This document shows positions 8,359 through 16,669 of a stretch of 64,000 nt of DNA, in pieces. The DNA lies in contig CAKPGT010000005.1 of assembly GCA_934155185.1 (NCBI GenBank), forward strand, positions 1 through 64,000, written 5' to 3'. Position numbers and translations under genes: made by a program. Numbering within the stretch: the stretch's first letter is position 1; the number at the start of each line of letters is the position of its first letter. The DNA is from an uncultured Bacilli bacterium (GTDB lineage: Bacteria > Bacillota_I > Bacilli_A > RF39 > UBA660). The notes beneath the pieces are model-generated. The model searched no databases, was not told the origin of the DNA, and worked only from the letters and a program-made list of their open reading frames with translations.

Positions 8359-9861
8359 ATGGAAGAAAGTAAGAGTGTAAATAAACCTATTATAGTAAAA
8401 ACTGATGAGGGTGCTGTTGATGGTCAAAATAAATGCCCTAAATGTGGCGCAACAGATATATCAGTTAATACTAAAACGGGCAAATTAAGATGTAATTTTT
8501 GCAGGCATGAGTTTGAGTTAGAAAAACTAGAGGGCATGGAAACTGATTTAAGAAACCTAAAGGGTGAAATAGTTGGTTCTGGTGCTACAAATATAGTTGC
8601 AGATACTAAAGATGTGGTAACACTTAAATGCAGTAGCTGTGGTGCTGAAGTTGTAATTGATACGGCATCTAGTACATCAGCTAGGTGTCACTGGTGCAGA
8701 AATACATTATCAATTAATCAGCAAATACCTAATGGAAGCATTCCTGATGTAGTTCTTCCATTTAAAGTAACTAGAGATGATGCTAAAGAAGAGATAGAAA
8801 AGTTTGTTGGTAAAAGAAAATTCTTTGCACATCCAAAGTTTAGAATGGAATTTACTACTAATAATATAATGGGAGTATATTTTCCATATATGCTAGTTGA
8901 TGTTAATGCTCATGCAAGTCTTTCAGGTGAAGGTGAACATCAAACAAGAAGTTATCAAGTAGGTAGTGATGAACATAAAGAAACGAGATATGATGCTGAT
9001 TTGTATCATGTTGAAAGAGACTTTGATATAGTAATTAATGGTCTTTCAATTGAATCAAGCTCTGATAGATTAAACGTTAGTTCAAAGGAAAAGACAAATA
9101 ATATAATTAATGCTATAATGCCATTTGATTCAGAAAACTGTGTTAAATATAATGCAAATTATCTTAAAGGTTATACTTCTGAAAAGAGGGATACTAATAT
9201 TGAACAATTAAAAGGAATAGTTAAGATGCAAGCAAGTGATATTGCAAGGTATTCTGCTAATGATACTTTAAGAACATATGACAGAGGTGTTGCTTGGAAA
9301 AGCGAAACACTTGATATAAAAGGTTCACAATGGAAAGCAGCATACTTACCAGTTTGGTTATACAGTTATCAAGAGGTAAAGGGTGATAAAAAACTTCTAC
9401 ATTATGTTGCTGTAAATGCAAGAACTAAAGAAACAATGGGAAGTGTTCCAATACACATGCCTAAGTTAATTGGTGTGTCAGCAGGAGTAGAATTATTAGG
9501 CTTTTTAGCTATGTTGTTTGTAGATTGGGATTATAACTGGTTATTTTTACTTGCTGGTTTTATATATTTCTTTATCATGTATGCAAGATACCGTAATTCA
9601 GGTGCAAGACATACATATGAAACTGAAACTAAAAAAGAGGTTTCTAATATGAAGAAAGTAGATAGATTTCTTCAATCTAGAACGGGTCTTAGAAATTCTA
9701 TGATGGAAGGTGCTAATAATACCAGGTTAAATGGTAAACTTTCAAATAATAACTCAGTTATAGATAAATTCACAAAAAATAATATTGTAAATAGCTTGAC
9801 GAAAAACAATCAGGCATTAAATATTATAAAAGACAAAATTGACAATAAAGACAAAAAGTAG
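8359..9861 (+). CDS. Membrane protein with two N-terminal zinc ribbons (YdjG-like)
   Basis: 500 residues. Two Cys4 ribbons open the protein: CPKCGATD...CNFC (about 25-48) and CSSCGAEV...CHWC (about 92-112), giving the 'TFIIB-type zinc ribbon' look of Bacillus YdjG. A long beta-rich soluble middle is followed by two membrane helices (GVSAGVELLGFLAMLF and NWLFLLAGFIYFFIMY, about 373-412) and a polar, Asn-rich tail. The ATG lies 3 bases after the previous stop with only a weak ribosome site, so translational coupling is likely. With the preceding SPFH protein it probably forms a membrane-associated stress or scaffold complex; this rests on analogy to ydjG/ydjI. Confidence 0.75.
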   Translation: MEESKSVNKPIIVKTDEGAVDGQNKCPKCGATDISVNTKTGKLRCNFCRHEFELEKLEGMETDLRNLKGEIVGSGATNIVADTKDVVTLKCSSCGAEVVIDTASSTSARCHWCRNTLSINQQIPNGSIPDVVLPFKVTRDDAKEEIEKFVGKRKFFAHPKFRMEFTTNNIMGVYFPYMLVDVNAHASLSGEGEHQTRSYQVGSDEHKETRYDADLYHVERDFDIVINGLSIESSSDRLNVSSKEKTNNIINAIMPFDSENCVKYNANYLKGYTSEKRDTNIEQLKGIVKMQASDIARYSANDTLRTYDRGVAWKSETLDIKGSQWKAAYLPVWLYSYQEVKGDKKLLHYVAVNARTKETMGSVPIHMPKLIGVSAGVELLGFLAMLFVDWDYNWLFLLAGFIYFFIMYARYRNSGARHTYETETKKEVSNMKKVDRFLQSRTGLRNSMMEGANNTRLNGKLSNNNSVIDKFTKNNIVNSLTKNNQALNIIKDKIDNKDKK

Positions 9862-9910
9862 CGGTTGCTACTTTTTTACGTTTTTAATCATTTTTTTTAA
9901 AAAATGATTT
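9853..9910 (+). terminator. Terminator plus second A/T-rich hairpin
   Basis: Perfect 10-bp stem AAAAAGTAGC / GCTACTTTTT (9853-9876) with a GGTT loop overlaps the stop codon of the zinc-ribbon gene. A second perfect stem, AATCATTTTTT / AAAAAATGATT (9886-9909), lies just behind it. Confidence 0.85.
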
Positions 9911-9930
9911 ATTTTTTCATAATCATATTA

Positions 9931-9950
9931 TATAATTTAATTATAGGAGG
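9931..9950 (+). promoter_or_regulatory. -10 box and ribosome site of lemA
   Basis: TATAAT at 9931-9936, no clear -35, then TAGGAGG (9944-9950) five bases before the ATG at 9956. The start site would leave only a very short leader. Confidence 0.45.
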
Positions 9951-9955
9951 ACATT

Positions 9956-10510
9956 ATGAAAATAGCATTAATAATAATAGCGGTTTTAGTAGTACTATTT
10001 TTACTATATTTAGTATCTACTTATAACACATTAGTTGTATTAAGAAACAAAGTAAAGGATCAGTGGTCACAAATTGATGTGGTATTAAAAAACAGAAATG
10101 ATTTAATACCAAACATTGTTGAAACAGTAAAAGGATATGCTAAGCACGAAAATAATACTTTAAAAGAAGTAATTGAAGCTAGAAGTAAAATGGCTAGTGC
10201 ATCAACAAAGGAAGATGAAATAAAAGCATCTGGTGCTGTTACTGAGGCTTTAGGAAAGTTATTTGCTCTAGCTGAAAGTTATCCAGAATTGAAAGCTAAT
10301 GTTAATTTTTTAGACTTACAAGGTAAGCTAAACGAGATAGAAGAAAAAATTAGATTTTCAAGACAATTTTATAATGATTCAGTTTTAACTTATAAAAACA
10401 AACTTGAAATGTTTCCATCTAATATAGTAGCTGGTATGTTTGGATTTAAGCCTGAGGCTTTCTTTGAAGCTAACGAAGAAGAAAGAAAAAATGTACAAGT
10501 AAAATTTTAG
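9956..10510 (+). CDS. lemA: LemA family protein
   Basis: 184 residues with one N-terminal membrane helix (IALIIIAVLVVLFLLYLV) followed by the conserved LemA helical bundle (YNTLVVLRNKVKDQWSQID, NRNDLIPNIVETVKGYA, GKLNEIEEKI, FNxFP-like MFPSNIVAG). LemA proteins are membrane-anchored helical proteins of uncertain role, usually encoded next to DUF2207/TPM-type membrane proteins, exactly as here. A terminator-like hairpin overlaps its stop codon, so the next gene may be expressed at a lower level by read-through. Confidence 0.9.
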   Translation: MKIALIIIAVLVVLFLLYLVSTYNTLVVLRNKVKDQWSQIDVVLKNRNDLIPNIVETVKGYAKHENNTLKEVIEARSKMASASTKEDEIKASGAVTEALGKLFALAESYPELKANVNFLDLQGKLNEIEEKIRFSRQFYNDSVLTYKNKLEMFPSNIVAGMFGFKPEAFFEANEEERKNVQVKF

Positions 10511-10534
10511 TCTACTATTAAAGTAGACTTTTTT
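10509..10534 (+). terminator. Terminator/attenuator between lemA and DUF2207 gene
   Basis: AGTCTAC / GTAGACT (7 bp, 7-base loop) then TTTTTT; the stem begins in the lemA stop codon. No obvious promoter lies between it and the next start, so it probably attenuates rather than ends transcription. Confidence 0.7.
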
Positions 10535-10555
10535 CTTTAGGAGGATTGATAAGTA

Positions 10556-12289
10556 GTGAAAAAAATATTTAGTTTTATGCTGTTTATGGGATTACTATTG
10601 TTTTTTCCTATAATTGCAAAAGCAAATAGTATTGATGAAATTGATATGGATATATACATTGATAAAAGTGGTACTGCTCATGTAACTGAAGTTTGGAGTG
10701 CTAACCTAAGTAAAGGTACCGAAGGATATAAGCCATATTATAACTTAGGTGAAGCTAAGATAACTAATTTTAAGGTTAGTGAAAATGACAAAACATATTC
10801 ATTTAATAATTCGTGGAATACAAGTGATAGTTTTTCTAATAAGGCCTATAAAAACGGAATAAATTATGTTGAAAATGGTTTAGAATTATGTTGGGGCATA
10901 TCAAAGTATGGATATCATAATTATAAATTAACCTATGATATAGAAGGATTTGTTGTAAAACTTACAGATGCAGATATGGTATACTGGCAGCTTATTCCTT
11001 ATGAATTATCACAAAAACCAGATAACGTGCATATTAAAATATATTCAGATGACAAATATAGCGATGAACTTCCTGTATGGGGATATGGAAAATACGGTGC
11101 AACTGCGTATGTTTCTGATGGCTATATAGAAATGAACTCAGAGGGTACACTTTATAGTAGTGAGTATATGACCATACTTGTTAAGTTTAATAAAGATACA
11201 TTTGATACCTATCACACGATAGATAAAGACTTCAATTATTATTTAGATATGGCTAATGAAGGTGCTACTAAGTATGATTCTAGTGGGTCTTCTAGTAGTT
11301 ATGGAATATTTGATATTATTAAGGTATTATCTATATTTTTATTTCCAATATTAATAATTGTTTTTGTGGTATTGAAGGCTATTAATTCAGCAAAATCAGG
11401 AGCTACAGTAGGTTATAAAACGCTTGACTTTGGTAAAAATGGAAGGGTTATTCCAAAAGATATTGCAAATGTAAGAGATATACCTTTTGATAAAGATATA
11501 TATAAAACATACTGGGTAGCTTTAAGTTATAGTATTAGTAGGAAAAATACTGATTTTCTAGGTGCTATGCTTCTTAAATGGTTGAAAGAAAAGAAAATTA
11601 AAATAAATAAAAGAACGGTTAATGGTGTTTTTAAAGAAAAAGAAGAAACTATAGTTGACTTAAGTTTATCGCCTACGTTTGATAATACATTAGAGCAAGA
11701 ACTATTTAACATGTTATATGAAGCTAGTCTTGATGGAATGTTAGAATCTAAAGAATTTGAAAAGTGGTGCAGTAAGCACTATAGTAAAATACTTACTTGG
11801 TTTGATAAAGTTGCTGAGGATGGAAATAAAAAACTTATTAATGAAGGAAAAATAACTGTTAGTGAGAAAAAAACACTAAAAATATTTACATCTAAAATAT
11901 ATACTGTAGATAGTACTATGTTAAACGATGCAATTAAATTAAAGGGCTTTAAGAACTTTTTGGAAGAATTTTCTAGAATAGATGATAAAGAAGCTATAGA
12001 AGTTAATATGTGGGAATATTATTTGATATATGCCCAAATACTTGGAATAGCTGATAAGGTTGCAAAGCAATTTAAAAAACTATATCCTGAAATAATAGAA
12101 AACAATGATTATGGATATACGTATAACGACTTTATGTTTATAAATACAATGAGTTATTCTGGTATTAATAGTGCTGTTTCCTCTAAATCAAGGGCCGAAA
12201 GTTATTCATCCGGTGGTGGCGGATTTTCTTCCGGCGGAGGAGGCGGAGGTTCCTTCGGTGGCGGAGGAGGCGGAGGAGGTTTTAGATAA
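10556..12289 (+). CDS. DUF2207 membrane protein with Gly-rich C-terminus
   Basis: 577 residues. It has a signal peptide (KKIFSFMLFMGLLLFFPIIAKA), a beta-rich extracellular DUF2207 domain (about 25-225), a membrane helix (about 252-272: DIIKVLSIFLFPILIIVFVV), then a cytosolic half ending in a SSGGGGFSSGGGGGG-type tail. The glycine tail is encoded by GC-rich codons that stand out from the surrounding AT-rich DNA. GTG start at 10556 with AGGAGG at 10539-10544 (spacing 11). The LemA-DUF2207 pairing is common in Bacillota; envelope maintenance is suspected, mechanism unknown. Confidence 0.8.
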   Translation: MKKIFSFMLFMGLLLFFPIIAKANSIDEIDMDIYIDKSGTAHVTEVWSANLSKGTEGYKPYYNLGEAKITNFKVSENDKTYSFNNSWNTSDSFSNKAYKNGINYVENGLELCWGISKYGYHNYKLTYDIEGFVVKLTDADMVYWQLIPYELSQKPDNVHIKIYSDDKYSDELPVWGYGKYGATAYVSDGYIEMNSEGTLYSSEYMTILVKFNKDTFDTYHTIDKDFNYYLDMANEGATKYDSSGSSSSYGIFDIIKVLSIFLFPILIIVFVVLKAINSAKSGATVGYKTLDFGKNGRVIPKDIANVRDIPFDKDIYKTYWVALSYSISRKNTDFLGAMLLKWLKEKKIKINKRTVNGVFKEKEETIVDLSLSPTFDNTLEQELFNMLYEASLDGMLESKEFEKWCSKHYSKILTWFDKVAEDGNKKLINEGKITVSEKKTLKIFTSKIYTVDSTMLNDAIKLKGFKNFLEEFSRIDDKEAIEVNMWEYYLIYAQILGIADKVAKQFKKLYPEIIENNDYGYTYNDFMFINTMSYSGINSAVSSKSRAESYSSGGGGFSSGGGGGGSFGGGGGGGGFR

Positions 12290-12349
12290 CCTTCTTTTTC
12301 CTTTACAAAATATAATAATGGTATATAATGGTTATATAAGGAGGGTTTT

Positions 12350-12565
12350 ATGTATAAAGAAAAGATAGTTATATGGGCAGATGAAAATAGTAGTTATTTT
12401 GATGATTTAGATGAAATTAAAAATCAATTATATGAGAAATTAAATTACAATGTTGAAGTATACGGAGCAAAACTTCTAGAAGATTTAGGAGAATTAAAAG
12501 TATATTTAGTAGTTTATAGCCCATGTAAAATAAATAGTATGGTAAAAACATTCAAAAGAAAATAA
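12350..12565 (+). CDS. Small hypothetical protein (71 aa)
   Basis: A real small gene judging by AAGGAGG (12338-12344) six bases before the ATG and a GGTATATAATGG -10-like stretch at 12320-12330. The product has an acidic N-terminal half and a basic end (KTFKRK), with alternating hydrophobic residues (YGAKLLEDLGELKVYLVVYSP) that suggest a small alpha/beta fold. Not recognised. It lies directly before the hisS T-box leader, whose promoter begins 2 bases after its stop, so it is a separate transcription unit. Confidence 0.6.
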   Translation: MYKEKIVIWADENSSYFDDLDEIKNQLYEKLNYNVEVYGAKLLEDLGELKVYLVVYSPCKINSMVKTFKRK

Positions 12566-12566
12566 A

Positions 12567-12595
12567 TTGACTAATACCAAAAAATGTACTAAAAT
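12567..12595 (+). promoter_or_regulatory. hisS operon promoter
   Basis: TTGACT (12567-12572), 17-bp spacer, TAAAAT (12590-12595). Transcription should start near 12602, at the base of the T-box leader. Confidence 0.75.
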
Positions 12596-12601
12596 ATAAC
12601 T

Positions 12602-12740
12602 GTGTTTTTGATAAGAAGTGACATCTTATAAATAAAACAAAAACATGACAAGTTAAAATGAAAATAAAGAGCACTTTAAGTGAAGTAGGGTGGCACCGTG
12701 GACGTAAGTTCATCCCTATACTGTAATGGCTCTTTTTTAT
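12602..12740 (+). promoter_or_regulatory. T-box leader of the hisS-aspS operon (very short stem I)
   Basis: The conserved T-box AGGGTGGCACCGTG is at 12687-12700; its TGGC (12691-12694) pairs with a tRNA ending GCCA. The TAGGG / CCCTA antiterminator arms and an AAGAGC...GCTCTTTTTT pair (12667-12738) supply the antitermination switch. The part that should be stem I is only about 43 bases: TGTTTTTG (12603-12610) pairs with CAAAAACA (12638-12645), enclosing ATAAGA / TCTTAT with a small loop reading AGTGACA-T. GAC (Asp) and CAT (His) codons overlap there. A G discriminator base fits tRNA-Asp rather than tRNA-His (C73). The T-box call is firm; the specifier assignment is inference. Confidence 0.85.
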
Positions 12741-12759
12741 TTAAAAAAGGAGAGTATAT

Positions 12760-14100
12760 ATGATAACAAAACCAAAAGGAACAAAAGATATATATGGCAG
12801 TGAGGCTAAAAAATGGCAATATGTATCAAAAGTAATTGATGAGGTAATGGAAAAATATAACTATAATTTTATACGTGTACCAGTTTTTGAATCAAGTGAA
12901 TTATTTCACAGGGGTGTTGGTGAGACAACTGATATTGTAACTAAGGAAACATATGATTTTACGGATCGTGGTGGAAGGTGTATGACGCTTCGCCCAGAGG
13001 GTACTGCTGGTGTTGTAAGAAGTTTTATTGAAAATAAGATGTATGGCGATAATAATCAGCCAGTAAAATTATATTATAATTGTCCAATGTACAGATATGA
13101 AAGACCTCAAGCAGGAAGGTATAGGGAACTTACTCAGTTTGGATACGAACTTATTGGTTCAGATGATCCAATTGCTGATGCAGAAGTAATATCTCTTGCA
13201 GTTAATATCTATAAAATTTTAGGACTAAAAGGAATAAGGGTTAATATAAACTCATTAGGTGATAAGGAATCTAGAGAAAACTATAGGCTAGCATTAATTA
13301 ATCATTTTAAGCCACACATAAATGAGTTATGTTCTGATTGCAAAGAAAGATTAGAAAAAAATCCGCTTAGAATACTAGATTGTAAAGTAGATTGTGATAA
13401 GGAAATAATGAAAAATGCTCCTAAAACAATAGATTATTTAAATAAAGAATCTAAAGAAAGATTTGAAAAAGTAAAAGAATATCTTAATGTTATGAAAGTT
13501 GAGTTTGTAATTAATCCAAGCGTTGTACGTGGGCTTGATTATTACAATCATACTGTATTTGAAGTAGAGGCTGAAATTGAAGGTTTTGGAGCTCAAAATG
13601 TTATTGGCGGCGGTGGACGCTATAATGGCATGATAGAGCAGTTAGGTGGTCCATCAACCCCTGCTATTGGCTTTGCTTCAGGATTTGATAGACTAATGTT
13701 AGCACTTGAAAAAGAAAACGTTAAAATACCAATTACTGATAGTGTAGATTTATTCTTGCTGTATGTAAATGAAGATGAGAAAAAGTACGCTTTATATTTG
13801 TCCAATGAGCTTAGAATGAATGGTTTTATAGTTGAAACAGATTATTTATCAAGGAGTTTAAAAGCACAATTTAAGCAAGCAGACAGACTAAATAGTAAAT
13901 TTACTATTGTTCTTAATAGTGAAGAACTAAAAAACAATGAAGTTAAAATTAAAAATAATAAAACTAAAGAAGAAAACACGATATCTATTAATGCACTAAT
14001 ATATTATTTAGATGAAAATATAGAAGAAGATGAGTGCTGTTCCCACGATGAGTGCACCTGCTCATGTGATAACGAATGCGAGTGTGATAATCATAAATAA
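12760..14100 (+). CDS. hisS: Histidyl-tRNA synthetase with Cys-rich tail
   Basis: Class II synthetase charging tRNA-His. Motif 2 region YRYERPQAGRYRELTQFG, HisA motif VVRGLDYYNHTVFE and motif 3 AIGFASGFDRLM are intact. The core plus anticodon-binding domain ends near residue 415. A further 20-30 residues form an acidic, Cys-rich tail with Cys at 426, 427, 432, 434, 436, 440 and 442 and His at 429 and 445, not found in ordinary HisRS and looking like a metal-binding knuckle. ATG at 12760 with AAAGGAGAG upstream. The tail region overlaps the start of the following gene in another frame. Confidence 0.95.
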   Translation: MITKPKGTKDIYGSEAKKWQYVSKVIDEVMEKYNYNFIRVPVFESSELFHRGVGETTDIVTKETYDFTDRGGRCMTLRPEGTAGVVRSFIENKMYGDNNQPVKLYYNCPMYRYERPQAGRYRELTQFGYELIGSDDPIADAEVISLAVNIYKILGLKGIRVNINSLGDKESRENYRLALINHFKPHINELCSDCKERLEKNPLRILDCKVDCDKEIMKNAPKTIDYLNKESKERFEKVKEYLNVMKVEFVINPSVVRGLDYYNHTVFEVEAEIEGFGAQNVIGGGGRYNGMIEQLGGPSTPAIGFASGFDRLMLALEKENVKIPITDSVDLFLLYVNEDEKKYALYLSNELRMNGFIVETDYLSRSLKAQFKQADRLNSKFTIVLNSEELKNNEVKIKNNKTKEENTISINALIYYLDENIEEDECCSHDECTCSCDNECECDNHK

Positions 14101-14593
14101 AGAGTCTTATATAAATGAATTTTTACCATTAAGTGATATAGATAAAATTAAAGAATACGATGGCTTTGTATCACCTGATGGAAAGTTTTATCCTGTAAGT
14201 ATTAAAAACAAACATAACCCAACGCATCATGAGTGGGCGTACAACTATGTAACAAAAAAATTGGACTATATTAAAAAGTTATCTAACCCATCAAATAGTT
14301 TTTTATACACTATATCTAGACTAAAAAGTAAACAAGATATATTGATACATTTTTATGGATATATATACTATGGGCACAATGCTTTTACTAAAAGATCAAT
14401 AATAATATATCCTGATAACACAATAAATAATATATATGTTACAGAAAAACAGTTAGATATGCTTTTTAAAATATTAAGAGTTAACTGCGAAATAGATGAA
14501 TTATATGCAAATTATGAAGAGAAAATAATTGAAGATAGACATGAAAAATATGTTGATGAATTAATATCTAAAGAAATAGAAAGGAATATATAA
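14084..14593 (+). CDS. Hypothetical protein between hisS and aspS
   Basis: Not recognised. The frame stays open from an ATG at 14030 inside hisS; a GTG at 14084 is preferred because it leaves only a short overlap with the hisS stop, but no ribosome site supports either. The product (about 169 residues) is mostly polar and basic with a PDGKFYPVSIKNKHNPTHHEWAY stretch (quoted over several conserved-looking residues: DG, HNPTHHEWA) and a Glu/Arg-rich helical end (ERHEKYVDELISKEIERN-like). The stop is one base before the aspS ATG, so it belongs to the T-box-controlled hisS-aspS operon. Confidence 0.65.
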   Translation: MIIINKESYINEFLPLSDIDKIKEYDGFVSPDGKFYPVSIKNKHNPTHHEWAYNYVTKKLDYIKKLSNPSNSFLYTISRLKSKQDILIHFYGYIYYGHNAFTKRSIIIYPDNTINNIYVTEKQLDMLFKILRVNCEIDELYANYEEKIIEDRHEKYVDELISKEIERNI

Positions 14594-14594
14594 T

Positions 14595-15896
14595 ATGATA
14601 AATTTTAAAGAATATTTTGATAAAGAAATAACGATTTCTGGCTTTGCTGAAAAAGTTAGAAATTTACAGTGGGTACAGTTTATTGTACTTAGAAATGGAA
14701 CACAAAGAGTTCAAATAACTATAGAAAAATCTGTAGAAGAAAATAAAGAAATGATAGATAAGGTAGCTACTTTAACTAATGAGTCTACTATTAAGGTAAC
14801 CGGTATACTAAAGGAAAATGACAAGGTTAAAATGGGTGGTATGGAAATTATTCCATCAAGTATTGAGATAACTTCACTATCTGCACCAGAACTTCCTATT
14901 AATATAACAAATAAAGATGCAGCTTTAATAGATACTAGAATGGATAACAGATTTCTTGATTTAAGAAATGATGTGAATTTTAACATATTTAAAATTCAAA
15001 GTGAATTTGTAAGAGCTATGAGACAGTATCTTTATGATAATGACTTTACAGAGATTCACACTCCAAAACTTATTGGAGCTGCATCAGAGTCTGGTAGTGA
15101 GGTATTTGAGATAAAATATTTTGATACAAAAGCATATCTTGCACAGTCACCACAATTTTATAAACAGATGGCTATGGCATCAGGTTTTGGAAAGGTATTT
15201 GAAGTAGCACCATGCTTTAGAGCAGAAAACTCAAATACTAATAGACATGCTACAGAATTTACATCATTTGATATTGAGTTTAGTTATATTAATTCTTATG
15301 AAGATGTAATGAATTTAGAAGAAGAATTAATTGTTGCAGGACTTAAGAGTGTAAAGGAAAAATACGGAGATTTAATAAAGGAATTGTATGGTGTTGATGT
15401 TGTTGTACCTACAAGACCATTTCCTAGAATAAAGCTTCAAGATTTATATAAAGAATTATCCAGCAAATATGGCTATAAAATTCCAGAACATGATGTAGGT
15501 GATATGAATGCTGAAGCTGAAAAACTAACAAGTAGATATGCTATGGAAACATATGGTCATGAATTTATATTTGTAACAGACTTTAGCAAAACAAAAAGAG
15601 CATTTTATCATATGAGAAAAAACGATATTCCGCAAGGATATGACCTCATATGGAAAGGTACTGAAATAACAACAGGAGCCCAAAGAGAGCATAGATATGA
15701 CGTGCTAGAAGCACAGGCTAAAGAAAAGGGTCTAGGTGATGATATTAAATTCTATAAAGACTTCTTTAAATATGGCTGCCCACCACATGGTGGATTTGCT
15801 CTTGGTATAGATAGAATGACTATGCTTTTACTTGGACTTCCATCTCTTAAAGAAACTATGTTTATATTTAGAGGTCCTAATAGAATTACTCCATAA
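14595..15896 (+). CDS. aspS: Archaeal-type aspartyl-tRNA synthetase
   Basis: 433-residue class II AspRS. It has the compact archaeal/eukaryotic-like form, not the roughly 590-residue bacterial form with a GAD insertion: N-terminal OB domain (about 1-95), TRMDNRFLDLR, motif 1 TEIHTPK, flipping-type GSEVF, YLAQSPQFYKQ, motif 2 FRAENSNTNRHATEF and motif 3 GGFALGIDRMTMLLL, ending FRGPNRITP. This class is found in some Bacillota and can be non-discriminating (charging both tRNA-Asp and tRNA-Asn for GatCAB); which applies here cannot be settled from sequence alone. It is the last gene of the hisS operon. Confidence 0.92.
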   Translation: MINFKEYFDKEITISGFAEKVRNLQWVQFIVLRNGTQRVQITIEKSVEENKEMIDKVATLTNESTIKVTGILKENDKVKMGGMEIIPSSIEITSLSAPELPINITNKDAALIDTRMDNRFLDLRNDVNFNIFKIQSEFVRAMRQYLYDNDFTEIHTPKLIGAASESGSEVFEIKYFDTKAYLAQSPQFYKQMAMASGFGKVFEVAPCFRAENSNTNRHATEFTSFDIEFSYINSYEDVMNLEEELIVAGLKSVKEKYGDLIKELYGVDVVVPTRPFPRIKLQDLYKELSSKYGYKIPEHDVGDMNAEAEKLTSRYAMETYGHEFIFVTDFSKTKRAFYHMRKNDIPQGYDLIWKGTEITTGAQREHRYDVLEAQAKEKGLGDDIKFYKDFFKYGCPPHGGFALGIDRMTMLLLGLPSLKETMFIFRGPNRITP

Positions 15897-15915
15897 ATAA
15901 ATTAATAATGTAAAG

Positions 15916-15938
15916 ACTTCACACAGCGTGAAGTTTTT
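15916..15938 (+). terminator. Terminator of the hisS-aspS operon
   Basis: ACTTCAC / GTGAAGT with an ACAGC loop, followed by TTTTT. Confidence 0.85.
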
Positions 15939-15998
15939 ATTGTTTTTTAAAAGAAAATAATATATAATTATTTTAGTATGAGGATAGGAAGCGATAGT

Positions 15999-16649
15999 AT
16001 GAGAAATGACCTACTTGATTTAGAAACTGATTTTGCTAATAACGAGTATTTTGGTACTAATGTATGGACAGAAGAAAAATACCGTGTTATAAGTGGTGGA
16101 AATAAAGTTCTTTTATCAGCACCACACTCAGTTAATCAAATTCGTGGCGATGATGTAAGGGATGCTGAAAAATATACAGGTGCACTTGTTAGATATTTAT
16201 GTAACTCAACTAGCTCATATGGTATATTTGAAATATTTACACACGCTGATCCTAATAATGATATAGAAAATGACTATAAAAACGCAGTCATTAACCTAAT
16301 TAATACTTATAATATTAAATTATTAATAGACGTTCACTCTAGTAAATTTAAAGACGATACAGATATTGATATAGTTACAAATAAAAGAGAAACTTTGGTA
16401 GGTAAAAATGAGTTATTTGATAAAATAAAAGACCTTGGGGTGAGATATAATTTAAAAATAGATGAAAATAATGTTCCAAACAAAGATATGGAAAATGAAA
16501 TAATAAGTGTATCATCATTATTATGCGGTATTCCATCTATTAGAGTAGTTATAAATGAAGAAAAACTAGATGTTATAGGTAATGAAGAGATAGTTTCAAA
16601 AATCGTAAACTTACTTGAAGAATTTATATCATATTTTAATTATTCTTAA
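15999..16649 (+). CDS. N-formylglutamate amidohydrolase-like protein
   Basis: About 216 residues. The motif VLLSAPHSVNQIRG and the following E-x-x-TG plus IKLLIDVHSS resemble the metal-binding core of the N-formylglutamate amidohydrolase family (SAPHS...R...E..TG...DxH). The substrate may differ, as this family includes many uncharacterised amidases. The ATG at 15999 is preferred over one at 15978: TATAAT at 15963-15968 would put the mRNA start near 15975, and AGGA-type sites precede only the second ATG. It stands alone between the aspS terminator and the 6S RNA gene. Confidence 0.6.
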   Translation: MRNDLLDLETDFANNEYFGTNVWTEEKYRVISGGNKVLLSAPHSVNQIRGDDVRDAEKYTGALVRYLCNSTSSYGIFEIFTHADPNNDIENDYKNAVINLINTYNIKLLIDVHSSKFKDDTDIDIVTNKRETLVGKNELFDKIKDLGVRYNLKIDENNVPNKDMENEIISVSSLLCGIPSIRVVINEEKLDVIGNEEIVSKIVNLLEEFISYFNYS

Positions 16650-16669
16650 TGTAAAATTATAATATTTAC

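Noticed and set aside
12171..12368. Open frame over the Gly-rich end of the DUF2207 gene
   Set aside because: Alternate-frame shadow of the repetitive tail (Glu/Ala/Val runs).
14595..15896. Asparaginyl-tRNA synthetase
   Set aside because: DTRMDNRFLDLR and the GSEVF region fit AspRS; the RHLxLRS-type AsnRS motif is missing.
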